Origin: a virus
DNA: 26,150 nt
IMG/VR virus record: IMGVR_UViG_3300006030_000094
Location: 1-26,150 of that record
Strand: one strand, 5' to 3'
The notes beneath the pieces were generated by a model. It was not told where the DNA came from, made no database searches, and saw only the letters and a program-made list of their open reading frames with translations. The position numbers and the translations under genes are program-made. Below, in pieces: positions 14,488 to 21,748 of this stretch; position 1 is the stretch's first letter, and each line of letters opens with the position of its first letter.

Positions 14488-14507
14488 AAAAAAAAATATT
14501 TTTTTTT
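14488..14507. repeat. perfect 20-bp A/T palindrome
   Basis: Nine A, then TA, then nine T, adjacent to the CTTACACC cluster. It could act as a bidirectional terminator closing the early operon that ends at 14549, or as an easily melted element of an origin. The A-tract would also bend DNA. Confidence 0.65.
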
Positions 14508-14548
14508 CACTCGTGGGTAAAACTCCCTAGTGGTTTCGTGTAAACGCG

Positions 14549-14737
14549 TTAGTCGTCCTCGATTTCGTCTCCCATCTCCTCCCCCAGCGACCCCGCCAAC
14601 GCCTCGCCCTCGATCCATGAGACAAGAAACTCGCCCTCTGCATCTCGCCTGAAGGCCTCTTTCACCGCCTCAGTCTCGCTTTCCGCCCTCACCCTGACCC
14701 TCAGCGCCTTCTCCATCACCACCACGAACGTCTTCAT
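14549..14737 (-). CDS. hypothetical acidic protein, 62 aa
   Basis: Start MKTFVVVMEKALRVRVRAES at 14737 with GGAGG 8 nt upstream; the ATG overlaps the stop of the previous gene as ATGA. The order is a beta hairpin, then a helix (ETEAVKEAFRRDAEGEF), then a very acidic tail (EEMGDEIEDD). It resembles small phage proteins that mimic a single alpha/beta unit. It is the last gene of the early operon. No function is known to me. Confidence 0.75.
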   Translation of the reverse strand: MKTFVVVMEKALRVRVRAESETEAVKEAFRRDAEGEFLVSWIEGEALAGSLGEEMGDEIEDD

Positions 14738-14946
14738 GCCCGTGCCCTCCACTTCTGCGGCTGCTGGACCTTGGGCCATGATTCACCCTCGTTGACCCGT
14801 CTGACGGCCTCCTTGACCTTTTCGACGTACCCTTGCCTCACCCACACCTCCAGCCGAATCATGCCCTCCGCAACGCGACGTGCGCGCTCAGCCTGCTTGT
14901 TCAGCCGCTTCTGTGCCTTTCTTTCTTCAGTCATCACTTTCTGCAC
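14734..14946 (-). CDS. small basic coiled-coil protein, 70 aa
   Basis: The chosen start is the GTG at 14946 (MQKVMTEERKAQKRLNK) with GGAG 6 nt upstream; an alternative is the ATG at 14934. Almost all residues are helix formers with a KQAERARRVAEGMIRLEVWV and KVKEAVRRVNEG pattern, suggesting one or two long helices, perhaps dimeric. It overlaps the end of the previous gene by 20 nt and the start of the next by 4 nt. I recognise no family. Confidence 0.65.
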   Translation of the reverse strand: MQKVMTEERKAQKRLNKQAERARRVAEGMIRLEVWVRQGYVEKVKEAVRRVNEGESWPKVQQPQKWRARA

Positions 14947-15187
14947 TTGTCTCTCCTTTCTTGTCCTTAACCCACAGTCTCCCCGGCCCTTGGGCCGTGA
15001 ACCGTTGATCTTGATGCAGTCTCCATCCCTCCTCGTCCGGCGGACGTTTTGCGACGCAAAACAGCATCCCCTTGGCCACGTAAACCGTGACCGAGGGGGC
15101 TGTAGCCTTGCCCGCGCGAACGATGGCCCTTGGATCGACGTGAGGGTCGATGCCAAGGGTATTCGCGACAACCTTGTAGGCCGTCAT
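14927..15187 (-). CDS. hypothetical protein, 86 aa
   Basis: Starts MTAYKVVANTLGIDPHVDPR directly after the stop of the 139-aa gene. The ribosome binding site is only GGTGAT, so translation probably relies on coupling to the upstream gene. Segment SVTVYVAKGMLFCVAKRP looks like a beta hairpin; the tail is charged. Reading the frame further upstream would run through the neighbour in another frame and gives an unlikely Cys/Arg-rich sequence. No family is recognised. Confidence 0.65.
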   Translation of the reverse strand: MTAYKVVANTLGIDPHVDPRAIVRAGKATAPSVTVYVAKGMLFCVAKRPPDEEGWRLHQDQRFTAQGPGRLWVKDKKGETSAESDD

Positions 15188-15188
15188 A

Positions 15189-15608
15189 TCACCAGTCTGG
15201 GGATAGGTTGGCCGCGAAGCGGGGGTTTGTGAACCCAAGTTGCGTGGCCCATGGTTCTGGGATGAAGTACCGATTGCGGTGGTCATAGACCTCGTTCGTT
15301 GTCGCGCGGACCACGAACGTATGCACGGACGCTCTCTTGCGGTCGTTCGCGTTCGGCGTGTTGGGATTCCCGCGCCACTCGCGCCACGGGTCAGTCTCGG
15401 CGCTGTCCACCACCTTGAACACCGCGTTCCGGGGCAGCAGGCCGGCATGCAGCCGCGCACATTCGCGTGCCTCTGCGTCGGCCTCCTTGCGGGTCGGGAA
15501 GCGATACCCCTGCGCGGCGGTTCCCCCTGTCACCCGCGCAAGCATGGGGCGGTAGATCGTATCAAAAAAGTACTTCACGTCCTTCTGAAAGGGGGTCAAT
15601 GCGATCAT
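15189..15608 (-). CDS. hypothetical protein, 139 aa
   Basis: GGAG lies 7 nt before the ATG, which overlaps the stop of the YkgJ-like gene as ATGA. The N-terminal helix (PFQKDVKYFFDTIYRPMLARV) is followed by a basic helical stretch (RKEADAEARECARLHAGLL) and a C-terminal region rich in Asn/Arg/Pro (NEVYDHRNRYFIPEPWATQLG). No catalytic motif stands out and I recognise no family. Confidence 0.7.
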   Translation of the reverse strand: MIALTPFQKDVKYFFDTIYRPMLARVTGGTAAQGYRFPTRKEADAEARECARLHAGLLPRNAVFKVVDSAETDPWREWRGNPNTPNANDRKRASVHTFVVRATTNEVYDHRNRYFIPEPWATQLGFTNPRFAANLSPDW

Positions 15609-16153
15609 ATCTGGTCTCCTTCGTTGGTTATTTCAGCGTCCACGGGTTTGTCTTCAGAGGGGTCTGGTGCAGCCTCGGGGTTGTCATCAAGTCCTTTCCA
15701 AAATGGAAACAATTTCAGGGCGGCGTACTTCTCCATCCATTTCATGAATTTGATGGTGCCGAGGTAGTTGTGGCCGCGATCAATGCGATAGGAAACATTG
15801 GCGTTGTGTCGAAGGTGGAAATGGATAATCCATGACAGCACCTCGACGGACAGCTTCTCCCCGCACTCGACCATCTCTAGGTAGGGTTCTTTGATCTCCT
15901 CCGAGTACTTCCATGTGAAGATAACGTTGGCTTCACTGGGTTTCATCCATTCAGGGATTGCCGCCTCTGTTCTCCACGCACAGACGTACTTCTGGCACGG
16001 GTCCTCGGGCCGTGTCTCGTAAATACTGCACCCGCCAGTCTTCATGAAATGGCACTTCCTTCCCGGGTACATCGGATAGGTCTGGATGGTGGAATACAGC
16101 CAGCCCTCGCAGCACCGCGTGCATCCCCCGCACTCCCTGATCGTAGGTCTCAT
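15605..16153 (-). CDS. YkgJ-like cysteine-cluster protein
   Basis: A 182-residue protein whose first 60 residues hold the CxxCxxCC-type cluster: C8, C11, C14, C15, then C34, C42, C53 and C58, with the segment YETRPEDPCQKYVCAW. This is the pattern of the YkgJ family, annotated as zinc- or iron-chelating and possibly binding an Fe-S cluster. The C-terminal ~120 residues (VIFTWKYSEE..., WIIHFHLRHNANVSYRID) are beta/helical, ending in an acidic tail. Such proteins occur in phages, but their role there is not known. It overlaps both neighbours by 4 nt, so it belongs to the early operon. Confidence 0.8.
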   Translation of the reverse strand: MRPTIRECGGCTRCCEGWLYSTIQTYPMYPGRKCHFMKTGGCSIYETRPEDPCQKYVCAWRTEAAIPEWMKPSEANVIFTWKYSEEIKEPYLEMVECGEKLSVEVLSWIIHFHLRHNANVSYRIDRGHNYLGTIKFMKWMEKYAALKLFPFWKGLDDNPEAAPDPSEDKPVDAEITNEGDQI

Positions 16154-16458
16154 TCGTTTGTTTCTCCTTCTTCGTTAATTACTTTGGTCCACAACTTCCT
16201 GACGTGTTCCCAAGCCTTACGGTCCATGTCATGCCCGAGTGGATGAAAAGAATCTCCCCGTTTGCGAGACTCATCGTCCCGCACAAACTCTTCCTCAACA
16301 TCGCGCTGGATGATGGCCTTGGTGTTTTCGCCGAGTTCATTCCACGAGCCAATCAAAAGATTGCAAAAGTCGGACACAGCATAGGTCATGCGCCCCATGT
16401 AGTACCGTGTCGCACCGACCCAGAGAGTGAGCTCATGTTGTGGTGACATTTTGTTCAT
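16150..16458 (-). CDS. conserved phage protein, 102 aa
   Basis: MNKMSPQHELTLWVGATRYYMGRMTYAVSDFCNLLI is a segment I remember from several phage genomes, always without a known function. The rest is helical: a central NTKAIIQRDVEEEFVRDD and a C-terminal HPLGHDMDRKAWEHVRKLW. ATGA overlaps join it to both neighbours. Probably a small helical regulator or enzyme accessory; this is speculative. Confidence 0.75.
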   Translation of the reverse strand: MNKMSPQHELTLWVGATRYYMGRMTYAVSDFCNLLIGSWNELGENTKAIIQRDVEEEFVRDDESRKRGDSFHPLGHDMDRKAWEHVRKLWTKVINEEGETNE

Positions 16459-16664
16459 TGGTCATTTCTCGCACGTATTGCATCGGCAATGTCGTGCCGG
16501 TAGATCGCTATCTCTGCAATCTTCGCACAGGCTTCGCGCTCGGCAAGTACAGCACTCTGTTTGACGAGTCGGGCGAAGCGTTCCAGCGCTGGTCCGTGCA
16601 GCTCGGCCAGTGACATGCCATAGCCTGCCTCCTGCGCCATGCGGACAATATCGTCTTGAGTCAT
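16455..16664 (-). CDS. small conserved phage protein, 69 aa
   Basis: Start MTQDDIVRMAQEAGYGMSLAE at 16664 with GGAGGAG just upstream. The pattern (DDI-RMA-EAG, then LERFARLV, then AEREACAKIAE) matches a small helical protein very common in phages of proteobacteria, with no assigned function. The longer upstream frame runs back through the repeat gene as a Met-Ala/Pro-Ala artefact and was dropped. ATGA overlap joins it to the next gene. Confidence 0.8.
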   Translation of the reverse strand: MTQDDIVRMAQEAGYGMSLAELHGPALERFARLVKQSAVLAEREACAKIAEIAIYRHDIADAIRARNDQ

Positions 16665-16684
16665 TCTCTCCTCCTCAAAATCTC

Positions 16685-17191
<507 letters not shown>

Positions 17192-17192
<1 letters not shown>

Positions 17193-17491
17193 CACACTCC
17201 CCAGTCGTCCGACACAAGCACCGAGAAAATTTCAGACTGAGCCGGAATCTCGACCCGTGTCTTCATCTTCCGAAGTGTGACGTTGTCGTCTTTTGGATTT
17301 GCGATCACACCGTCGAATCCAATCGACTCCCACCTGAAAACCCATACCGCTCTGTCCAAAAAGATGCGATTGCCCTCGCGCGTCACATCGCCCGCAAAGA
17401 TCCAACCGCGATCCACAACGACAACCGCGCGTGTGCCCGCAGCACGAACAACCGGCGCATACTCAATACCATCAATAATCACATTAGCCAT
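17192..17491 (-). CDS. conserved phage protein, 99 aa
   Basis: Start MANVIIDGIEYAPVVRAAG at 17491 with GGGGGAG 8 nt upstream; the longer frame runs back through the methyltransferase gene. Segments RAVVVVDRGWIFAGDVTREG, RIFLDRAVWVFRWESIGFDGVIANPK and VEIPAQSEIFSVLVSDDWG form a beta-rich single domain that I recall from many phage genomes as a protein of unknown function. It shares one base with the next start. Confidence 0.8.
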
Positions 17492-17493
17492 TT

Positions 17494-17928
17494 TTACTTC
17501 TCCCCCTTGGTTACAAATGTGACGAGCATGCTTGGGAACGGTGCGGAATTCTTGACCCCACCGAACTTCAAACGCCCGCGCAGGAACTCTACTTTGCCGT
17601 GCGGAAAACACAGCTCGTGAAACCACTTGGTGTCCGTCCGCGCAGGTAACAGACAGACGACAAGACTGGCCGTGGTCCGTGAAGCGTGAAGCGCTTTGTC
17701 GATCCACAGCCCAATCTCCCTGCCATAAGGCGGATTCATCCACACCCGCCCTGACCATTCCTGCGACAATCCGTCCTGTTCCTTGGTGAAGTAATGCGCG
17801 CATTTCGCATTCTCAGGAGTAGCGCACACGTCCAAAGTAAAGTGATGCACGGCGTCCAGCCTGTCGAATAAATCCTGTGGCGTCGCCCACTCAGGTGTAG
17901 CGCTAGTGAATAGCCCGGTGTTGATCAT
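17494..17928 (-). CDS. phage DNA N6-adenine methyltransferase
   Basis: A 144-residue protein of the phage Dam family. It begins WATPQDLFDRLDAVHHFTLDVCAT, holds the catalytic NPPY (65-68, in VWMNPPYGREIGLWIDKA) and ends with VEFLRGRLKFGG and APFPSMLVTFV, all typical of that family. It would transfer a methyl group from S-adenosylmethionine to adenine, probably masking phage DNA from host restriction or marking it for replication or packaging. It overlaps thyX by 4 nt. The recognition sequence cannot be read from the protein. Confidence 0.9.
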   Translation of the reverse strand: MINTGLFTSATPEWATPQDLFDRLDAVHHFTLDVCATPENAKCAHYFTKEQDGLSQEWSGRVWMNPPYGREIGLWIDKALHASRTTASLVVCLLPARTDTKWFHELCFPHGKVEFLRGRLKFGGVKNSAPFPSMLVTFVTKGEK

Positions 17929-18581
17929 CTTTCCTCGATTTCTTTCTTAACTAGACTCGGCATCAACTCTATAATAATCTTCGCGCACTCTAATGCCACC
18001 TGCCGGTGCTCTTTCTGGGTAGAAGAGTCGGTGCGAACATCAAGGTAGTGAATCCACGAACGGACGCTACCGTTCATATAGAGCACGCTCTCCATCATCC
18101 CCTCGGGCAGCAGGGCCCGTGCGACTTCTTTTGCAATGCCGTTTTCCCTCGCCCACTTATACCCGTCAAGTGCTGCTTTTATGATTTCATTCTGGTACGC
18201 ATCCCAGCGTTGCTGTAACTCCGGGCCGACGCCTTCGATAGAATTCTGTCGGTTCTTAGGATCGTGCAGCCGCGCTTCCCGGAAAACATACCCAAGCTCT
18301 GTCGGATCGGCGTAGCGTTGCGAGAATTCCTGAAAAGAAAAACTACGGTGCCGTAACATCTGCCGGGCGATGTCCCGGGTGGTTTTGACCTCCATACAAA
18401 CATTCACCAGCTCGAACGGCGACCAATGCTTGTGATCAATCAAATACCGCAACAACTTGTCAGCCGTCGCGTGATTGTCTTGGTTTTGCGGGTTACTCAC
18501 TCGCGCGCAGTAAGCAATCAACTGCTCCGGGGCCATGATTCCCAGAGGCGTTGTGGTGTACGAGATTAGTCTTACGTGCAT
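17925..18581 (-). CDS. thyX: flavin-dependent thymidylate synthase
   Basis: A 218-residue ThyX, which makes dTMP from dUMP using methylenetetrahydrofolate, FAD and NADPH and so supplies thymidine for phage DNA. The signature RHR-x7-S-x-R is intact at 77-89 (RHRSFSFQEFSQR), preceded by HWSPFELVNVCMEVK and followed by RSWIHYLDVRTD, the substrate-binding region. Start chosen at 18581 (MHVRLISYTT), with AGGGGG 9 nt upstream. It is linked to the methyltransferase by an ATGA overlap in the early operon, as expected for nucleotide metabolism genes. Confidence 0.95.
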   Translation of the reverse strand: MHVRLISYTTTPLGIMAPEQLIAYCARVSNPQNQDNHATADKLLRYLIDHKHWSPFELVNVCMEVKTTRDIARQMLRHRSFSFQEFSQRYADPTELGYVFREARLHDPKNRQNSIEGVGPELQQRWDAYQNEIIKAALDGYKWARENGIAKEVARALLPEGMMESVLYMNGSVRSWIHYLDVRTDSSTQKEHRQVALECAKIIIELMPSLVKKEIEER

Positions 18582-18582
18582 G

Positions 18583-18807
18583 CTATTTATCCCCCTCACG
18601 TAAGGCGGCATAGGCGCGCTTGACCACTGGAGCCATCATGTTCCCCTGCTCCGTTTCAAATTCGATGTGCTCAGCGGTCCAGCATTCTTCTGGATGGTAC
18701 TCGTCCAACAACTCCTTCAAGGATTCTCTGAGCAATTTGTTCTGGTTCATTAGATCAATGTGATCTTGCAGCAAACAATCCGCAATCTTCTCAATCATGT
18801 CGTTCAT
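18583..18807 (-). CDS. small helical protein, 74 aa
   Basis: Start MNDMIEKIADCLLQDHIDLMNQ at 18807 with AGGAG 8 nt upstream. It consists of an N-terminal coiled-coil-like helix (NKLLRESLKELLDEYH), an acidic centre and a helical tail (VVKRAYAALREGDK). I recognise no family. It lies directly before thyX in the early operon. Confidence 0.7.
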   Translation of the reverse strand: MNDMIEKIADCLLQDHIDLMNQNKLLRESLKELLDEYHPEECWTAEHIEFETEQGNMMAPVVKRAYAALREGDK

Positions 18808-18818
18808 GCCCACAACTC

Positions 18819-19025
18819 CTATTCCCATTCTTTTTCTAGCAGTCCATTCTTATCCATCACCGCGATCTCTATATCCACCGCTACTGCATACACGGCGTCA
18901 AGTAATAAAGGGTCGGTAATTTTCATATTTCCATTTATAATCTCGATCATTTCTTCATGCGTTAAACCCAAGCTCCCTCCTTTGCAGGACATCGCCTTAA
19001 TTAAGGTTTTGGTTTTCATTTTCAT
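18819..19025 (-). CDS. hypothetical protein, 68 aa
   Basis: Starts MKMKTKTLIKAMSCKGGSLG through an ATGA overlap; no good ribosome binding site is present, so coupling to the upstream gene is likely. Segments LTHEEMIEIINGNMK and LLLDAVYAVAVDIEIAVMD suggest a compact helical protein. No family is recognised. Base composition is more AT-rich than the island genes. Confidence 0.65.
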   Translation of the reverse strand: MKMKTKTLIKAMSCKGGSLGLTHEEMIEIINGNMKITDPLLLDAVYAVAVDIEIAVMDKNGLLEKEWE

Positions 19026-19246
19026 GATATTTCAACACCGTAGATGATGCCGTTAAACACTCGTTCACTGTTCTTGTACAGTGTTTTGTTGTTGGCCTCA
19101 TGGTACAGGGTCATGATGATGAACTTCTCATCTTCCGTGAACTTAGTTTTATGTAGGAATGTATAGGGAAAGTTCATAGTGCACTTGATACCATCATCGA
19201 TGGTCGTCACTCGGATGTATGGGACCTTTGCATATTGCTCGCTCAT
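19022..19246 (-). CDS. hypothetical protein, 74 aa
   Basis: Start MSEQYAKVPYIRVTTIDDGI at 19246 with GGAG 7 nt upstream. Beta-rich N-terminus (PYIRVTTIDDGIKCTMNFPYTFL), then helical KFTEDEKFIIMTLYHEANN, then NGIIYGVEIS. I recognise no family. It ends in an ATGA overlap with the 68-aa gene. Confidence 0.7.
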   Translation of the reverse strand: MSEQYAKVPYIRVTTIDDGIKCTMNFPYTFLHKTKFTEDEKFIIMTLYHEANNKTLYKNSERVFNGIIYGVEIS

Positions 19247-19266
19247 GATGGCACTCCTTCTACTGT

Positions 19267-19539
19267 TCATGCCCACAGCTCCTCCTGTTCGTAATACCCC
19301 GCCATACGGTCCGCTTCATATTCCAGAAGGTCCCGCGCGTCCTGTTCAATCTCTTCGATCTCCGCGTCCGTCAGGTCGTAAACCCTCTCTCCGCCCATGA
19401 ACACGTCGAAGTCGAGGAAGCCCTGCTCCTCGGGATACCACGTGTCCGGGTGGCCCGAGGACTGCCCGGGACGATCCGGGCAGTAGGCAGTGACGACAAC
19501 GGTGGCGGGCTCGCCGCGCAGTGTGATGTCAAACTCCAT
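19267..19539 (-). CDS. hypothetical acidic protein, 90 aa
   Basis: Start MEFDITLRGEPATVVVTAYC at 19539 with GGAGG 6 nt upstream. The first half is a beta-sheet (FLDFDVFMGGERV), the second an acidic helix (LTDAEIEEIEQDARDLLEYEADR). I recall similar short phage proteins of mixed beta and helix with unknown function. It overlaps the previous gene by 11 nt. Confidence 0.75.
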   Translation of the reverse strand: MEFDITLRGEPATVVVTAYCPDRPGQSSGHPDTWYPEEQGFLDFDVFMGGERVYDLTDAEIEEIEQDARDLLEYEADRMAGYYEQEELWA

Positions 19540-19837
19540 GACGCACCTCCTCACGCTTCCACAGGCTCTCAGCAGAGCGCCGTGCATGCACGGCAAACCC
19601 GGCGCAAATGGTTTTCCCAAGCTCCATGAGCCCTGATTTCTTGTCCATGTCCAACTCTGGGTCGTACAGGTCCGCGACCATGTTGACGAGGTCTACGGGA
19701 GATGTGTTGAGCATCTCGATCCTGCCCTCGCGTTCTGTCCAGTCGGAGATGATGTAGGCCTGCTCCTGACGATGGAGCTTGTCCCATGAGCCTCGGCCCT
19801 CGGCCAGTGCGCCGCGTGCAACAGTTTCCCAGTTCAT
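19529..19837 (-). CDS. hypothetical helical protein, 102 aa
   Basis: Begins MNWETVARGALAEGRGSWDK via an ATGA overlap, with GAGGTG just upstream. It contains HRQEQAYIISDWTEREGRIEM and VDLVNMVADLYDPELD, and ends with helices (SAESLWKREEVRHGV). No motif decides a function. Likely co-translated with its neighbours in the early operon. Confidence 0.7.
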   Translation of the reverse strand: MNWETVARGALAEGRGSWDKLHRQEQAYIISDWTEREGRIEMLNTSPVDLVNMVADLYDPELDMDKKSGLMELGKTICAGFAVHARRSAESLWKREEVRHGV

Positions 19838-20016
19838 GAGCGCACCTCGTCGAAGTCACGGTTGAAGCCGACGAGGTCGAGCAGCTGGTCCCACTGAGCC
19901 TGTTTGTGCCACTCGGCAAGGCCCTTGAACCAGCGGACATTGGCTTCGCTTGGCAGGAAGTGCCAAGCGTCGTGGAACAGCGTCACGTAGTGACGGTCAT
20001 CGAATGTGTATCGCAT
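19834..20016 (-). CDS. small protein at the head of the early operon, 60 aa
   Basis: MRYTFDDRHYVTLFHDAWHFL with ACAGGAG 7 nt upstream. It is aromatic- and His-rich and mostly helical (RWFKGLAEWHKQAQWDQLLDLVG). As the first gene after the promoter at 20058-20087 it would be expressed earliest and most strongly; such leading genes are often host-takeover or anti-defence factors, which is only a positional inference. No family is recognised. Confidence 0.7.
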   Translation of the reverse strand: MRYTFDDRHYVTLFHDAWHFLPSEANVRWFKGLAEWHKQAQWDQLLDLVGFNRDFDEVRS

Positions 20017-20034
20017 GATCTTCTCCTGTATTCA

Positions 20035-20087
20035 CACGCTCAAACAGCGTGGGAGAGAGTCTACGTCCGGACTCTATCCCACGTCAA
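20035..20087 (-). promoter_or_regulatory. promoter, GTCCGGAC site and 5' stem-loop of the early operon
   Basis: TTGACG (20087-20082), 18 nt, TAGACT (20063-20058). GTCCGGAC (20065-20072) lies in the spacer next to the -10. The stem CACGCT/AGCGTG with a 5-nt loop (20051-20035) starts 6 nt after the -10, followed by TGAATACAGGAG, the ribosome binding site. It drives the tightly overlapped genes from 20016 to about 14549. Confidence 0.7.
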
Positions 20088-20094
20088 CACCCTG

Positions 20095-20400
20095 TCACCG
20101 TTTTTTTGCGAGACCTCCGTGTCGAAGCCCCTGCAGGTATTTGTTGCGGTCTTTGATAGCCTTGAGCGTTCCCGGGAGGGATGGGGCCCGTGGTCCTTGG
20201 GCCTTGGCTGGGGCAGCCTTAGCTCGTGTCGCGGGGACGGCGGGTTTCGCCACCTTGGGCCTTACAGTGGGCGCAACGGCCTTGCGGGGTTGCGAGTAGG
20301 CCTCCTGTTCGGCAGCGAGCGCGTTCATATCACGCGTCCAGCGCTGCTGTTTGGCAGCGGGCCATGTATAGAAGTCCGGGGGCGGGGTGAGTTTTGGCAT
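20095..20400 (-). CDS. basic Pro/Ala/Lys-rich protein, 101 aa
   Basis: Start MPKLTPPPDFYTWPAAKQQR at 20400 with AAGGA 6 nt upstream. N-terminal helix, then a disordered Ala/Pro/Lys/Arg linker like a histone H1 tail (KVAKPAVPATRAKAAPAKA), then LKAIKDRNKYLQGLRHGGLAKKR. The end carries the GG-Lys/Arg motif shared with other virion candidates in this window. DNA binding inside the capsid is plausible but unproven. Confidence 0.7.
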   Translation of the reverse strand: MPKLTPPPDFYTWPAAKQQRWTRDMNALAAEQEAYSQPRKAVAPTVRPKVAKPAVPATRAKAAPAKAQGPRAPSLPGTLKAIKDRNKYLQGLRHGGLAKKR

Positions 20401-20503
20401 GACGGGTCCTTGGTTACTGTTCTCTTTATTGCGGGTTCCTGTATTGAGCTTGTGATCTGCTATTTGCAAGACTCACGCATCTTGATGTTACCTACTGTTT
20501 TTT

Positions 20504-21463
20504 TTATTTTTCTGCTTCCCCGATGTATTTTAACGAAACACCCGGAGAAATAAGGTAACTTGTCCCATGCTCGTCTTGCATTTCTACTGCGTCATAGCCT
20601 AATTGTTTTGCAATTTGGCCTCGCATTTTTTGAGCAACCATGCTGGCTTCTGCGTAGTCATCAGCCAATCCCGCAGACAAAGCCAACTCATCGGCGTCGC
20701 TCGTTTCTTCAATGATTGCTTTCCATGCCGATTCAAACTCTGGATCATTTTCCTTTATTTTTGTTATTTTGCTGAATACATCTAAGACTTTTTTGTACGG
20801 TAATTCATAGTTCAAATCGTAATTCGTTAAAATTTTATGCTCCGGAATATCCGCAAAATAATTGTGACCGGACCCATGCCCGCGCACTTTCCCGACAGAC
20901 GCAAAAAAACCATCAAATGTCCCGCCCTTTGGGACTTGCTCAAACCCTGAGTCGTGCCCCCCGTGGTATAAACGAAGATATCCTTCTTTTTCTGGAATAT
21001 CTTCGGCGTTACTTGCCGCCATTTTTTGAGCACCCTCCCCAGTCCCAATTTGCGAAGCCCTGAACTCCCCAAGAGGATTGTCTGGCGTAGGCTCAAACTT
21101 ATGCGGGGTGCCGTGGTACACCGTGGGCATGTTGAGGACGCCGGGGGCATAACGCGCCGTGGCCACGCCCGGAGCACTGACGTTCATGGCCATTTCCATG
21201 GCCTGTTCTGGCGTTACTTCCTCTCCTTCCATCGCACGGCGAGGGAGGGTAAACGCATCGAGCATTGACTTGGCAGTATTGCTATAGCCGAGGCCCCACT
21301 CTCTTTCCTTCTCACCCTGTTTGTTCTTTCGCATGCGGACGGGAAGGACGTTTCCGTATTCCCAGCCGGGCTCACGCTTCGTACTTCCAAGGGCGGAGCG
21401 AATGAACTCGTTAACGGAATCCTTCTTTGGCGAAGAGGGCTTCGGAGAAGAGGGCTTTGGCAT
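20504..21463 (-). CDS. ADP-ribosyltransferase-like protein
   Basis: A 319-residue protein. N-terminal ~100 residues are basic and partly disordered (MPKPSSPKPSSPKK...). Two ADP-ribosyltransferase-like openings follow: TVYHGTPHKFEP with the typical SQIGTGEGAQ (~114-146), and LRLYHGGHDSGFEQVPKGGTFDGFFAS (~163-190) leading to YFADIPEHKILTNYD. The C-terminus DAVEMQDEHGTSYLI resembles the end of that fold in phage and MuF-type toxins. The first copy seems truncated and fused to the second. If active it would attach ADP-ribose from NAD+ to a host or phage target, perhaps injected with the DNA. The fold call is moderate; activity is uncertain. Confidence 0.6.
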   Translation of the reverse strand: MPKPSSPKPSSPKKDSVNEFIRSALGSTKREPGWEYGNVLPVRMRKNKQGEKEREWGLGYSNTAKSMLDAFTLPRRAMEGEEVTPEQAMEMAMNVSAPGVATARYAPGVLNMPTVYHGTPHKFEPTPDNPLGEFRASQIGTGEGAQKMAASNAEDIPEKEGYLRLYHGGHDSGFEQVPKGGTFDGFFASVGKVRGHGSGHNYFADIPEHKILTNYDLNYELPYKKVLDVFSKITKIKENDPEFESAWKAIIEETSDADELALSAGLADDYAEASMVAQKMRGQIAKQLGYDAVEMQDEHGTSYLISPGVSLKYIGEAEK

Positions 21464-21472
21464 GACGGGTCC

Positions 21473-21748
21473 TCAGATGAGCTTTTTGATCAAACGGTCG
21501 AGGTACCACTTCGCTTTGCGGAGGTCCTCGACGCCGTTCTTTTCTTTCCAGCGCCAGATGTACTTAACGACTTGTGCGGTGTAGACGGCTTCGAAGCCGG
21601 CGAGGTTTTCAGTCACCGCGTCGATGCAGTCGATGCACTCAAGGTTGCCCCTCTGATAGTGCGCTGGGCGATTTACGTTGTCGGTCGGCATTGCGTGGTC
21701 GCCGAGCACTTGCCAGCGGTCTGGCTCTACGGGGACGAATTTTTTCAT
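21473..21748 (-). CDS. DUF3310 family phage protein
   Basis: A 91-residue protein with the family signature NVNRPAHYQRGNLECIDCIDAV (~25-46), FEAVYTAQVVKYIWRWKEKNG (~52-72) and EDLRKAKWYLDRLI at the end. DUF3310 domains are widespread in phages; T7 gp1.7, a nucleotide kinase, is the member I remember, so a role in nucleotide metabolism is possible. The start is uncertain: 21748 has only a distant GGGAG, and MPTDNVNRP at 21691 is the alternative. Its 5' part is overlapped by about 110 nt of the HNH gene in another frame. Confidence 0.8.
   Translation of the reverse strand: MKKFVPVEPDRWQVLGDHAMPTDNVNRPAHYQRGNLECIDCIDAVTENLAGFEAVYTAQVVKYIWRWKEKNGVEDLRKAKWYLDRLIKKLI

Noticed and set aside
20430-20440. 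Another ATACAGGA leader upstream of the 101-aa gene
   Set aside because: The motif is present (minus strand CAATACAGGA), but no start codon follows within range, and no strong stem or promoter precedes it; it may be a relic.
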